From Mesorhizobium sp. (lineage in GTDB: Bacteria; Pseudomonadota; Alphaproteobacteria; Rhizobiales; Rhizobiaceae), in NCBI RefSeq assembly GCF_016793485.1, contig NZ_JAEULZ010000024.1:1-64000 (forward strand): a stretch of DNA of 64,000 bases, given 5' to 3'. The position numbers and the translations under genes were made by a program. Numbering within the stretch: the stretch's first letter is position 1; every line of letters begins with the position of its first letter. Of this stretch, positions 51,577 to 59,765 are shown in pieces. The notes below the pieces were generated by a model. That model ran no database searches. It saw only the letters and a list, made by a program, of their open reading frames with translations, and had not been told where the DNA came from.

Positions 51577-52359
51577 ATGGCAGTGCAGACGGGGACACTT
51601 CGCGCCGTTTCGGGCGAACACCAATTCGGAAATGCGGCAGGGGGAGAAGCATCCTTCGCCGACAAGGTGACGGAACTACTGGAGCGGACCGAGTATCGTC
51701 GCTGCGAGGCGGCCGAGGACATCGAGGCGATCTACAGGCTTCGCTACCGGGCATACCGCGTGCATGGGTTCATTGAGGAATCAAGCACGCAGACGGTGAC
51801 GGACGACCTGGATGATGCGCCGAACTGCTACAAGTTTGGTGTTTTCATCGACGGCGAACTGGCCAGCACTGTCCGCATCCATCACGTCACAAGGGACCAA
51901 CCCTACGGTCCCATCATGAAGACCTTCCCGGATGTGATCGGGCCACGGCTGCAACGCGGCGAGAGCTTCATTAACCCGACGCTCTTCGCCGGCGAGCCGC
52001 ACTATCGATCGCCGTTCATGGCCTTACCCTATCTCACGCTGCGGCTTGGTCTCGTCGCCAGCGTGCATTTCGATGCGACGAGCTGCATCGGCGTGGTTCG
52101 GCAGGAACACACGGCATTCTACCGGCGCGTTTTCGGTGCGGTTCAGGTCGGCGAGCCGAGGGCTTATCCGCCGTTCAACGTGCCGGTGATGCTCTACGAC
52201 GCCAATTGCGCGATCAATCGGGAGCCCATTCTGAAGCGCTTCCCCTTCTTTACGTCGACGGGCGTGGAGCAGCGCATGCTTTTCGACAAGCCGGCCAAGG
52301 GAGAACTCGCGCCGCTGACGATCCTGCCGACGGCCAAATATTACCGTCAGGCTGCCTGA
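51577..52359 (+). CDS. FeeM-like N-acyl amino acid synthase (GNAT fold)
   Basis: A 260-residue protein of the GNAT-related FeeM/autoinducer-synthase-like group. The pattern begins YRRCEAAEDIEAIYRLRYRAY (the strand-helix opening shared with LuxI and FeeM), followed by CYKFGVFIDGELASTVRIH, INPTLFA and the long middle region LRLGLVASVHFDATSC. Known FeeM proteins join a long-chain acyl group from acyl-ACP to tyrosine or other amino acids. The start is uncertain: ATG 51577 is used; GTG at 51541 is in frame and adds 12 residues. The 177-bp AT-rich gap upstream is unlike its surroundings. Confidence 0.8.
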   Translation: MAVQTGTLRAVSGEHQFGNAAGGEASFADKVTELLERTEYRRCEAAEDIEAIYRLRYRAYRVHGFIEESSTQTVTDDLDDAPNCYKFGVFIDGELASTVRIHHVTRDQPYGPIMKTFPDVIGPRLQRGESFINPTLFAGEPHYRSPFMALPYLTLRLGLVASVHFDATSCIGVVRQEHTAFYRRVFGAVQVGEPRAYPPFNVPVMLYDANCAINREPILKRFPFFTSTGVEQRMLFDKPAKGELAPLTILPTAKYYRQAA

Positions 52360-52457
52360 CGTTCCCGCTGGCGATTGCGGCCACGCGGGCGCCGGGGCTA
52401 TAGATGCCGATGGACAGGCGCTGAAATTTTTCGCGCCGTCGACCGGAGGCACTCTCA

Positions 52458-52607
52458 ATGGATATTGGCAATCTGCCGCTCACCCCGCTGATCTCACTGA
52501 TCGCTGGCGTGGTCATCCTCATCATGCCGCGCCTTTTGAACTACATCGTGGCGCTGTACCTCATAATCGTCGGCTTGCTGGGCCTGTTCCCGCAACTGGC
52601 GAACTGA
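52458..52607 (+). CDS. Small membrane protein, DUF3096-like (49 aa)
   Basis: A 49-residue, two-helix membrane protein: LISLIAGVVILIMPRLLNYI and VALYLIIVGLLGLF, joined by a short basic turn. The wording PLISLIAGVVILIMPR...IVALYLIIVGLLGL fits the DUF3096 family of tiny membrane proteins common in proteobacteria. The ATG follows CCGGAGGC by 8 bases. Function is unknown. It lies between the FeeM-like gene and the LivK-like gene. Confidence 0.75.
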   Translation: MDIGNLPLTPLISLIAGVVILIMPRLLNYIVALYLIIVGLLGLFPQLAN

Positions 52608-52631
52608 GCAGCCGATCCGAGACAGGCCTTG

Positions 52632-52645
52632 AGAGAACGTTCTCT
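52632..52645 (+). promoter_or_regulatory. Perfect 14-bp palindrome upstream of the LivK-like gene
   Basis: AGAGAACGTTCTCT lies 46 bp before the LivK-like start codon, a plausible operator position. It contains GAAC and GTTC but not the direct-repeat spacing of the alphaproteobacterial LexA box. The regulator is unknown. Confidence 0.4.
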
Positions 52646-52691
52646 ATTGCGGCGCCATCGTCTAAGGACGGTTGCGAAACGGGGGTGTTGT

Positions 52692-54017
52692 ATGATTGGC
52701 GTCAGGGTTTGTCTCGGGTCAATCGCGACCTCTGTGCTTGTCGCGATGCTGGCAATCACGATTTCGATGGGGCCGGCCTCGTCCGAGGATATCGTCGGGA
52801 TTCCGAACCTGTCCTACAGGACGGGACCCTTTGCCTCGACCGGTACGCCGCTGATGAACGGCCAGCGCGACTACATGATGATGATCAACGAGCGCGACGG
52901 CGGCATCAACGGCGTCAAGCTCGGTTATGAGGAATGCGAAACGGCCTATTCCACCGAAAGAGGCGTGGAATGCTATGAGAAGACCAAGGCCACCGGCCTC
53001 GTCGTGCAGCCCTGGTCGACCGGTATAACGTCGCAACTTCTTCCCCGGCTGAATGCCGACCGCGTTCCGCTGCTTGCGCCCGGATATGGCTTCTCCGCAA
53101 TGGCTGACGGCAAGACCTTCAAATGGGCGTTCAACATGCCGGCCTCGTACTGGGACGGCGTGTCGATGATCCTGCGTTATCTGTCAGGAGGCAACCTTGA
53201 CACGCTGAGGGGCAAGAAGATCGGGCTTCTCTATCTCGATGCGCCCTACGGCAAGGAGCCCATCCCATTCCTGCAATCGCTTGCCGCAAAGTATGGCTTC
53301 ACCCTTCTTCTTATCCCGGTTACCCCGCGCGAGATGCTCAACCAGGCCGCGCAATGGCAGGAGATTGCGCGCGAGAACCCCGACTACGTGCTGATGTGGG
53401 GGTGGGGAGCGATGAACACCGGTGCGCTCTCCGAGGCGGTCAAGACAGGATTTCCGATGGACAGGTTCGTCGGCATCTGGTGGTCCGGCCACGACGGCGA
53501 CATGAAGACCATAGGCGAAGCGGGCAAAGGCTATAGGTCGTTGTCCTGGAATTTTCCGGTTTCCGATGCGCCGGCCATGCAGGACATAAAGAAATATGTC
53601 CTCGATCCAAAGAAAACCGAGATCGGGGATGGCGAGTTCGAGTCGGTGTTCTACCAGCGCGGTGTTCTCATCTCGATGTTCACCGTGGAGGCGATCCGCG
53701 CCGCGCAGGAGCATTTCGATACAAGGCTGGTAAACGCGGAGCAGTTGCGCTGGGGCTTCGAGAACCTCAAGCTCGACGAAGACCGGTTGGCACAAATCGG
53801 GATGACCGACATGATCGCCCCCTTCGCCACGTCCTGCGAGGACCATACCGGCCATTCGGGAGCCTGGATGCTTGAGTGGGATGGCAAAAGGTTCGTCAAG
53901 GTCTCGGATCTGCTGCGCGCCGACCAAGCCGAGATTGCGCCACTGGTCGATCAGGAGGCGAACGCCTTTGTGCAGGCTAACGCGCCCTGGGCCATCAACG
54001 AGGAATGCCGACTTTAG
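52692..54017 (+). CDS. ABC transporter substrate-binding protein, LivK/UrtA-type
   Basis: A 441-residue periplasmic binding protein of the branched-chain amino acid/amide class. The signal peptide (VCLGSIATSVLVAMLAITIS, cut near PASSED) is followed by two type I lobes: IPNLSYRTGPFASTGTPLM, INERDGGINGVKLGYEECE, LLAPGYGFSAMAD, KKIGLLYLDAPYGKE and VLMWGWGAMNTGALSEAV. Such a protein needs LivHMGF partners, which are absent next to it; only a lone LivH is found at 43136. It may serve a transporter encoded elsewhere. The ligand is unknown, and the aromatic-rich pocket wording suggests an amine or amide rather than plain leucine (weak inference). Confidence 0.87.
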   Translation: MIGVRVCLGSIATSVLVAMLAITISMGPASSEDIVGIPNLSYRTGPFASTGTPLMNGQRDYMMMINERDGGINGVKLGYEECETAYSTERGVECYEKTKATGLVVQPWSTGITSQLLPRLNADRVPLLAPGYGFSAMADGKTFKWAFNMPASYWDGVSMILRYLSGGNLDTLRGKKIGLLYLDAPYGKEPIPFLQSLAAKYGFTLLLIPVTPREMLNQAAQWQEIARENPDYVLMWGWGAMNTGALSEAVKTGFPMDRFVGIWWSGHDGDMKTIGEAGKGYRSLSWNFPVSDAPAMQDIKKYVLDPKKTEIGDGEFESVFYQRGVLISMFTVEAIRAAQEHFDTRLVNAEQLRWGFENLKLDEDRLAQIGMTDMIAPFATSCEDHTGHSGAWMLEWDGKRFVKVSDLLRADQAEIAPLVDQEANAFVQANAPWAINEECRL

Positions 54018-54124
54018 AATGTCCCAGCGCGGGGTGGTTTTTGTCGCGGTGAGGATCGCCATCCTGCCATTGCCCTTGGCGCAGCTTTTCGTTATGTGCC
54101 GTTAAGGACTACCCGGAGGATCAC

Positions 54125-54352
54125 ATGGCCGACCACTCGCCGACCGGACCCGTCGAAACGGGCGCGCAGATGGACTACCCCGAACATGAGAAGACCTATT
54201 CCATGTTCATCGCGCTTTCCAAATATGGAGCGCTGTTCTGCGTCGCGCTGCTGATCGCCATGGCTTTCGGCTTTTTTGGCGGCGGCGGTTTCTTTTCGGC
54301 GACAATCCTCCTCATCCTCGTCTACACGGTCGGCTGGGCGCTGCTGCGCTAG
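54125..54352 (+). CDS. aa3-type cytochrome c oxidase subunit IV
   Basis: A 75-residue bacterial aa3 subunit IV. It has the characteristic MDYPEHEKTYSMFIALSKYG segment, then a single hydrophobic hairpin-like region (ALFCVALLIAMAFGFF, ATILLILVYTVGWALL). It stabilises the oxidase, although it is not essential in studied species. In rhizobia it commonly sits beside the transhydrogenase genes rather than the other cox genes, as here. The start follows CCGGAGGATCAC. Confidence 0.92.
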   Translation: MADHSPTGPVETGAQMDYPEHEKTYSMFIALSKYGALFCVALLIAMAFGFFGGGGFFSATILLILVYTVGWALLR

Positions 54353-54441
54353 CCAGCAAGCCTGGCCTGTTTCCGGTGGCGCGACGGCTCATGCCGTCTT
54401 GCGCCTAACGTTGGGTAAGCTTTCGTCCGAAAGGATCTGCG

Positions 54442-55683
54442 GTGGGACAGATTGCATTCATCCCCAAGGAAACCGAGGGCGGGGAACCTCGCGTCGCGGC
54501 GTCACCGGATACGGTGAAGCGGCTCGTCGGGCTTGGGTTCGAGGTCGTTGTCGAGGCCGGCGCAGGGCTTGCCTCACGCATAACCGACGAGGAATTTGCA
54601 AAAGCCGGTGCTGCGATAGGCAAGGCTTCCGATGCCGCACGCGCAAATCTGGTGCTGAAGGTGCGGCGTCCGACCGGATCGGAGCTCAAAGCCTACAGAA
54701 AGGGCTCGGCGGTCATCGCCACGATGGACCCCTATGGCAACGAGGCGGCGGTAGCCGCACTTGCCGCGGCTGGCGTGACGTCCTTCGCCATGGAGTTCAT
54801 GCCGCGCATCTCCAGAGCGCAGGTCATGGACGTGCTGTCGAGCCAAGCAAATCTAGCGGGCTACCAGGCGGTGATCGACGCGGCGGCTGAATATGACCGC
54901 GCCCTGCCGATGATGATGACGGCGGCTGGTACCGTGCCGGCGGCGAAGGTGTTCGTAATGGGCGCCGGTGTTGCTGGCCTTCAGGCAATCGCGACCGCGC
55001 GGCGTCTCGGCGCGGTTGTCACCGCGACCGACGTGCGCCCCGCCGCCAAGGAACAGGTTGCCTCGCTCGGCGCGAAGTTCGTCGCCGTGGAGGACGAGGA
55101 ATTCAAAGCTGCCGAGACGGCTGGCGGTTACGCCAAGGAAATGTCGAAGGAGTACCAGGCCAAGCAGGCCGCGCTTGTGGCCGACCATATCGCGAAGCAG
55201 GATATCGTGATCACGACCGCGCTCATTCCCGGACGGCCCGCGCCGAAGCTGGTGTCGGCTGCGATGGTCGCGTCGATGAAGCCCGGTTCGGTGCTGGTCG
55301 ATCTGGCCGTCGAGCGCGGCGGCAATGTCGAAGGCGCCGGGGCCGGCAAGGTCGTCACGACAGCCAAGGGCGTGAAGATCGTCGGGCATCTCAACATGCC
55401 GGGCCGTGTGGCGGCGTCGGCGTCGCTGCTTTACGCAAAGAACCTCTATGCCTTCGTCGAGACGATGGTCGACAAGAACACAAAGACGTTCGCCATCAAC
55501 CGCGATGACGAACTGGTAAAGGCGACGATGCTGACGGATGGCGGCAAGGCAGTGCATCCGAACTTCGTCAACGTCGCCGTTGCAGAGGCCAAAGAGGCTG
55601 ACAGCGCTTCCCCGAAGAAGCCTACGGCCAAGAAATCAACGACCAAGAAGGCGGAGAAACCCGCAAGCGGGGGAGACGCGTGA
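54442..55683 (+). CDS. pntAA: NAD(P) transhydrogenase alpha subunit, part 1
   Basis: A 413-residue soluble NAD(H)-binding subunit. Domain-I features are visible: IPKETEGGEPRVAASPDTVKRL (split), AMEFMPRISRAQVMDVLSSQ split, and the nucleotide-binding GAGVAGLQAIATARRLGAVV, then PGRPAPKLVS. The start is GTG, with AAAGGA upstream. The C-terminus after residue 385 is a Lys/Ala-rich tail (PKKPTAKKSTTKKAEKP), similar in style to the tails on carnitine dehydrogenase and SoxD. The complex couples NADH-to-NADP hydride transfer to proton flow. The stop overlaps the pntAB ATG. Confidence 0.96.
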   Translation: MGQIAFIPKETEGGEPRVAASPDTVKRLVGLGFEVVVEAGAGLASRITDEEFAKAGAAIGKASDAARANLVLKVRRPTGSELKAYRKGSAVIATMDPYGNEAAVAALAAAGVTSFAMEFMPRISRAQVMDVLSSQANLAGYQAVIDAAAEYDRALPMMMTAAGTVPAAKVFVMGAGVAGLQAIATARRLGAVVTATDVRPAAKEQVASLGAKFVAVEDEEFKAAETAGGYAKEMSKEYQAKQAALVADHIAKQDIVITTALIPGRPAPKLVSAAMVASMKPGSVLVDLAVERGGNVEGAGAGKVVTTAKGVKIVGHLNMPGRVAASASLLYAKNLYAFVETMVDKNTKTFAINRDDELVKATMLTDGGKAVHPNFVNVAVAEAKEADSASPKKPTAKKSTTKKAEKPASGGDA

Positions 55684-56105
55684 TGGAAAAGACCGCGCTG
55701 GAACAGGCGCTCGACCAGATCGATCGCGCGATGGAGGTTGCCCGTGCGGCGGTGGCCGGCATGGACAACGGGGCCGCCGTGGCGGCCGGCGACGCGGCAC
55801 ATGCGCTTTCGGGCGGCGCCGTCGATCCTTTCATCTTCCGCTTCGCCATCTTCGTGCTGGCGATCTTCGTCGGCTACTACGTCGTCTGGTCGGTGACGCC
55901 GGCTCTTCATACCCCGCTGATGGCCGTTACCAACGCGATCTCCTCGGTCATCGTGGTCGGCGCGCTTCTCGCGGTTGGTATCTCGGCATCCGGGCTTGCG
56001 ACCGGCTTCGGCTTCGTGGCGCTGGTGCTGGCGGCGGTGAACATCTTCGGCGGTTTCCTCGTCACGCAGCGCATGCTCGCGATGTACAAGAAGAAGGAGA
56101 AGTGA
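55683..56105 (+). CDS. pntAB: NAD(P) transhydrogenase alpha subunit, part 2
   Basis: A 140-residue membrane part of the split alpha subunit. After a hydrophilic N-terminal 35 residues there are three to four helices (FRFAIFVLAIFVGYYVVW, AISSVIVVGALLAVGI, FGFVALVLAAVNIFGGFLV) with the family HTPLMAVTNAISS motif. ATG at 55683 overlaps the pntAA stop; a GTG one codon before is an alternative. The next gene begins 1 bp after its stop. Confidence 0.95.
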   Translation: MEKTALEQALDQIDRAMEVARAAVAGMDNGAAVAAGDAAHALSGGAVDPFIFRFAIFVLAIFVGYYVVWSVTPALHTPLMAVTNAISSVIVVGALLAVGISASGLATGFGFVALVLAAVNIFGGFLVTQRMLAMYKKKEK

Positions 56106-56106
56106 C

Positions 56107-57504
56107 GTGAGCCAAAACGTCGCGTCCTTCCTTTATCTCGTCTCCGGCATCCTGTTCATCCTCGCGCTGAGGGGACTGTCGCATCCGACAACGAGCCGGC
56201 GAGGCAATCTGTTCGGCATGATCGGCATGGCGATCGCCATCGGCACGACGCTGGCGCTGGCAAAACCGGATGCCAGAGGTCTGGGATTGATCGTGCTCGG
56301 CCTTGCCATCGGCGGCGGCGTTGGCGCGGTGATCGCGCGGCGCATCGCCATGACCTCCATGCCGCAGCTTGTCGCGGCCTTCCACAGCCTCGTCGGCCTC
56401 GCCGCGGTCATGGTGGCGGCGGCCGCCATGTATGCGCCGGCGAGCTTCGGCATTGGCGTGCCCGGCGACATCCACGGCCAGGCGCTGGTCGAGATGAGCC
56501 TCGGCGTCGCCATCGGCGCAATCACCTTCACCGGATCGGTCATCGCCTTCCTGAAGCTCGACGGTCGTATGTCGGGCAAGCCGATCATGCTGCCCGGCCG
56601 GCACTTGCTGAACGCAGCGCTCGGCATTGCGCTGGTCGTGCTGATCGTGATGCTGGTCTCGACGGAAAGCTTCACCATCTTCTGGCTGATCGTCGCCGTG
56701 TCGCTGCTGCTTGGCGTGCTGCTCATCATCCCGATCGGCGGCGCGGACATGCCCGTGGTCGTGTCCATGCTGAACTCCTATTCGGGCTGGGCGGCAGCCG
56801 CACTCGGCTTCACGCTCGGCAATCTGGCTCTCATCATCACCGGCGCGCTCGTTGGATCGTCGGGCGCGATCCTGTCCTACATCATGTGCAAGGGCATGAA
56901 CCGGTCGTTCATCTCGGTCATCCTCGGCGGCTTCGGCGGCGAGACGGCGTCTGCCGGCGACGACGGCATCGAGCGCACGGTCAAGCAGGGTTCGGCAGAC
57001 GACGCTGCCTATCTGATGGCGAACGCACAGAAGGTCATCATCGTGCCGGGCTATGGCATGGCGGTGGCGCAGGCGCAGCATGCATTGCGCGAGATGGCCG
57101 ACAAGTTGAAGGCCAAGGGCGTCGAGGTGAAGTATGCGATCCACCCGGTCGCCGGCCGTATGCCCGGCCACATGAACGTACTGCTCGCCGAGGCGAACGT
57201 GCCCTATGACGAGGTGTTCGAGCTCGAGGATATCAACTCCGAGTTCGCGCAGGCCGACGTTGCGTATGTGATCGGCGCGAACGACGTGACCAACCCCTCG
57301 GCGCGCGACGACAAGTCTTCGCCGATCTACGGCATGCCGATCCTCGACGTAGACAAGGCCCGTACCTGTTTGTTCGTCAAACGCTCGCTCGGCTCAGGCT
57401 ATGCCGGTATCGACAACACGCTGTTCTACAAGGACGGTACCATGATGCTGCTCGGCGACGCCAAGAAGATGACCGAGGAAATCGTCAAGGCTCTGGACCA
57501 CTAA
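56107..57504 (+). CDS. pntB: NAD(P) transhydrogenase beta subunit
   Basis: A 465-residue subunit. Residues about 1-260 hold eight to nine helices of the proton channel; residues about 285-465 form the NADP(H)-binding domain III (VIIVPGYGMAVAQAQHAL, HPVAGRMPGHMNVLLAEA, VIGANDVTNPSARDD, KRSLGSGYAGIDN). The start is GTG. The subunit completes the pntAA-pntAB-pntB operon, which supplies NADPH in respiring rhizobia. A strong terminator follows. Confidence 0.97.
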   Translation: MSQNVASFLYLVSGILFILALRGLSHPTTSRRGNLFGMIGMAIAIGTTLALAKPDARGLGLIVLGLAIGGGVGAVIARRIAMTSMPQLVAAFHSLVGLAAVMVAAAAMYAPASFGIGVPGDIHGQALVEMSLGVAIGAITFTGSVIAFLKLDGRMSGKPIMLPGRHLLNAALGIALVVLIVMLVSTESFTIFWLIVAVSLLLGVLLIIPIGGADMPVVVSMLNSYSGWAAAALGFTLGNLALIITGALVGSSGAILSYIMCKGMNRSFISVILGGFGGETASAGDDGIERTVKQGSADDAAYLMANAQKVIIVPGYGMAVAQAQHALREMADKLKAKGVEVKYAIHPVAGRMPGHMNVLLAEANVPYDEVFELEDINSEFAQADVAYVIGANDVTNPSARDDKSSPIYGMPILDVDKARTCLFVKRSLGSGYAGIDNTLFYKDGTMMLLGDAKKMTEEIVKALDH

Positions 57505-57527
57505 GACGCGCGCCCTACGGCGCAACG

Positions 57528-57558
57528 AAAAAAGCCCGGCTCGTCGCCGGGCTTTTTT
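57528..57558 (+). terminator. Rho-independent terminator of pntB
   Basis: An 8-bp GC stem (AGCCCGGC with GCCGGGCT) around TCGTC is followed by TTTTTT, and preceded by an A-run that extends the pairing. It starts 24 bp after the pntB stop and can also serve the convergent DUF992 gene. Confidence 0.92.
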
Positions 57559-57574
57559 GCGAGGTGTGGAGTGT

Positions 57575-58060
57575 TCAGCCGGCTGGCGCGCGCAGCTTGA
57601 ACTGGGTCACGCCGACTGCGAGGTTGAAGCCGGTCTGGGTCTGGAGGCTGAGCGGTTGCAGCGTGAACGACTTGTTCGAGCCGCCGACCAGCAGATTGGC
57701 TCCCGCGCCGACCGCTACCGAAGCCTCGGCGCTCGCGCCGACATAATCGCCTGCGAGCGCGCCGGGGGCGTAGATGTCCCTGCTCGGCGCAAGCACCGCC
57801 CAGGTGATCTTGGTTTCGCCGGTCGAGCCGATGTCGAGGCCGAACTTGTCGATGCTGCCGCTATAGGTCTCGGCGGCAAAATTGGCATCGGCCGGCGTGT
57901 ACGCACATGTCACGTCCTTCGTCGAGCCGATGATGAAACCCGCGCCGCCCTCGACGGTGCAGTCGAGGACACCAAGTTCGATGCCCTCGTTTTGCGCTTT
58001 GGCGGCAACGACAGCCGCGAGAATCGCCGTGGAGGTTGCGAGTATCAGAAAAGGTTTCAT
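57575..58060 (-). CDS. DUF992 periplasmic protein A
   Basis: A 161-residue protein of the DUF992 family, specific to Rhizobiales. The signal peptide is MKPFLILATSTAILAAVVAA with cut near AKA-Q. The mature part has the family pattern ELGVLDCTVEGGAGFIIGS, TWAVLAP, ALAGDYVGASAEASV and GANLLVGGSNKSFTLQPLS. A cysteine pair (in LDCTVE and VTCAYT) probably forms a disulfide. Function is unknown. The gene is a tandem paralogue of the next one and shares about half of its residues with it by eye. Confidence 0.88.
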   Translation of the reverse strand: MKPFLILATSTAILAAVVAAKAQNEGIELGVLDCTVEGGAGFIIGSTKDVTCAYTPADANFAAETYSGSIDKFGLDIGSTGETKITWAVLAPSRDIYAPGALAGDYVGASAEASVAVGAGANLLVGGSNKSFTLQPLSLQTQTGFNLAVGVTQFKLRAPAG

Positions 58061-58141
58061 GATGATCTCCCTAAGTTCCCGCAACAACTCGGATGGCAGC
58101 CGAGAGTTCCGCTGCCGGTATGACAGCTCAGCAAGGCAAGG

Positions 58142-58624
58142 CTATTTCAGCGTCTGAACGAGGTTCATCGCGGTGACGGTGAGCGCGGCGTTGACGCCGG
58201 TCTGCGCCTGAACGCTGAGCGGCTGCAGCGTGAAGGAGCGCTGGAAGCCACCGACGAGCAGGTTCGCGCCGCCACCGGTGATGATGCTCGCCTCGGCAGT
58301 CGCGCCGACATAGTTGCCAGCAAGCGCACCGTCCTTTTGCCTGCCGCTGAGGGCGAAGACCGCCCAGGCCAGCGTGCCCTGCTGCGTCACGCCGACGTCG
58401 ACGCCGATCTTCGAGATCATGCCGGTGTAATATTCGCGGCCGCCGCCCTTGGAGGACTTGAAGGTGCAGGAAATGCCCTTGTGCGACGCGATGATGATGC
58501 CGACGCCGCCGTCGATTTCGCAGGTCAGCAGACCAAGCTTGACGCCTTCGCCGGCGCTGGCCGGCGCGGCGAGAAAGCCGGTCATGGCGGCTGCGGCGAA
58601 TAGGGAAGCGAGCTTCTTGATCAT
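58142..58624 (-). CDS. DUF992 periplasmic protein B
   Basis: A 160-residue DUF992 protein with signal peptide MIKKLASLFAAAAMTGFLAA and cut near PASA-G. It has the same blocks as the neighbour (LGLLTCEIDGGVGIIIAS, ISCTFKS, AWAVFAL, ALAGNYVGATAEAS, GANLLVGGFQRSFTLQPLSV). It is 81 bp upstream of protein A on the same strand, so the pair probably arose by tandem duplication. Function unknown; a porin-like or stress role has not been shown. Confidence 0.88.
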   Translation of the reverse strand: MIKKLASLFAAAAMTGFLAAPASAGEGVKLGLLTCEIDGGVGIIIASHKGISCTFKSSKGGGREYYTGMISKIGVDVGVTQQGTLAWAVFALSGRQKDGALAGNYVGATAEASIITGGGANLLVGGFQRSFTLQPLSVQAQTGVNAALTVTAMNLVQTLK

Positions 58625-58765
58625 GGGAAAATCCTGCTTTGGAGTTGTGATCTGGATAGTCGGGAACATTCGGGCAAAATCCGGGCCGGAAGCAATTATG
58701 CCCCGACTAACCTAAGTGTTTTTCCCGAAACCGGTTCCAATTTTAGGAAATTGACCCTGTGCCGG

Positions 58766-59614
58766 CTAGCCCGCCTTGGTTCGCGCCAGTCCATCCACGG
58801 CAGGCTTGTAGTTGGGGTCGAGCCGCACGGCCTGCTGGTATGATTTGGCCGCCTTCGCCTTTTCGCCTCGCTTTTCGTAAACCAGACCCTGGTTCGCCCA
58901 GCTCTCGGCGATCCGGCCGTCGAGGCGTATGGCCTGGTTGAAGTCCGCGAAGGCGTTTTCGTCGTCGCTCATCGCAAGATAGGACAGGCCACGACCGTTA
59001 TACGGCTCCGGCGAATCCGGCGACTTGGAGATCGACATCGAGAAATCCTCGATCGCGAGGGCGTGCTGCCCCTGGCTCTGATAGATCAGGCCGCGGTTGT
59101 GGTAGGCGCGTGCGTCCGTGGTGTCGAGCTGGATCGCTTTTTGAAAGTCGTTGAACGCCTGGGTGACCTGGCCTGCGCGGCGATAGAGATTGCCGCGGCC
59201 GATATAGGCCGCGTCATAGTTCGGATCGAGCTGAATCGCACGGTTGTAGTCGGCCAGCGCCGCGTTCTGATCGCCGAGAAAGCGGTAGATAAGGGCCCGG
59301 TTGGAATAGGCCTGATAGAAATTCGGCTTCAACTCGATCGCCTTGTTGAAGTCCTTCAGGGCGTCCTGATACTTGCCGCCACGCCCGTAGGCCGAGCCGC
59401 GGACGTTGTAGGCTTCGGGATCCTGGGGATTGCGCTGGATGACCGAGGTCAGCGACGCGATGTTCTGTTGCGAGCCCTGCGCGGTATCGATCGTGGCAAG
59501 CTCTCCGCTCGGGCCAGAACTCTGGCAGGCGGCGAGCAGGGCGCCGGCAATAATCACCGCCACAATCGAGCCGCTCCGCTTCGCCCGCTTGCGGTCGCCA
59601 ATGGCTGCATTCAT
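58766..59614 (-). CDS. TPR-repeat lipoprotein (NlpI-like)
   Basis: A 282-residue protein. The leader has a basic N-terminus (GDRKRAKRSG), a hydrophobic core (IVAVIIAGALLAAC) and a lipobox LAAC, so it should be anchored in a membrane by lipid. About six TPR units follow (for example AYNVRGSAYGRGGKYQDALKD, AYIGRGNLYRRAGQVTQAFN, AYHNRGLIYQSQGQHALAIE and SWANQGLVYEKRGEKAKAAK, each one helix pair). Such proteins scaffold cell-wall hydrolases or other envelope complexes. ATG 59614 is chosen because it starts the signal sequence; the open frame continues upstream. Confidence 0.9.
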   Translation of the reverse strand: MNAAIGDRKRAKRSGSIVAVIIAGALLAACQSSGPSGELATIDTAQGSQQNIASLTSVIQRNPQDPEAYNVRGSAYGRGGKYQDALKDFNKAIELKPNFYQAYSNRALIYRFLGDQNAALADYNRAIQLDPNYDAAYIGRGNLYRRAGQVTQAFNDFQKAIQLDTTDARAYHNRGLIYQSQGQHALAIEDFSMSISKSPDSPEPYNGRGLSYLAMSDDENAFADFNQAIRLDGRIAESWANQGLVYEKRGEKAKAAKSYQQAVRLDPNYKPAVDGLARTKAG

Positions 59615-59765
59615 CGCGTCGTACCTCAGATGCCGGACCCAAGACGCCCGTTTCGTGGCCCCCGCATCGCGTTGCTCGTTCGCGATGAATAAAAGGTGGC
59701 AGCGATACTCATATCGCCCCACCTTCAAATTCGTATCGGCGGAAAAAGACGAAAAATGGGCGCGA

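Noticed and set aside
51577-52359. A LuxI-type acyl-homoserine lactone synthase
   Set aside because: The opening strand-helix resembles LuxI, but the conserved LuxI residues after it do not line up, there is no luxR neighbour, and the length and middle region fit the FeeM group.
52632-52645. A second LexA box, because AGAGAACGTTCTCT contains GAAC and GTTC
   Set aside because: The alphaproteobacterial box is a direct repeat (GTTC-N7-GTTC). Here the two tetramers abut as an inverted repeat, so it was kept only as an unknown palindrome.
54018-54124. A short protein gene starting ATGTCCCAGCGC at 54019
   Set aside because: The frame gives only 28 residues, with a poor ribosome site and no conservation I can see. 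The gap is better explained as the promoter of the oxidase subunit IV gene.
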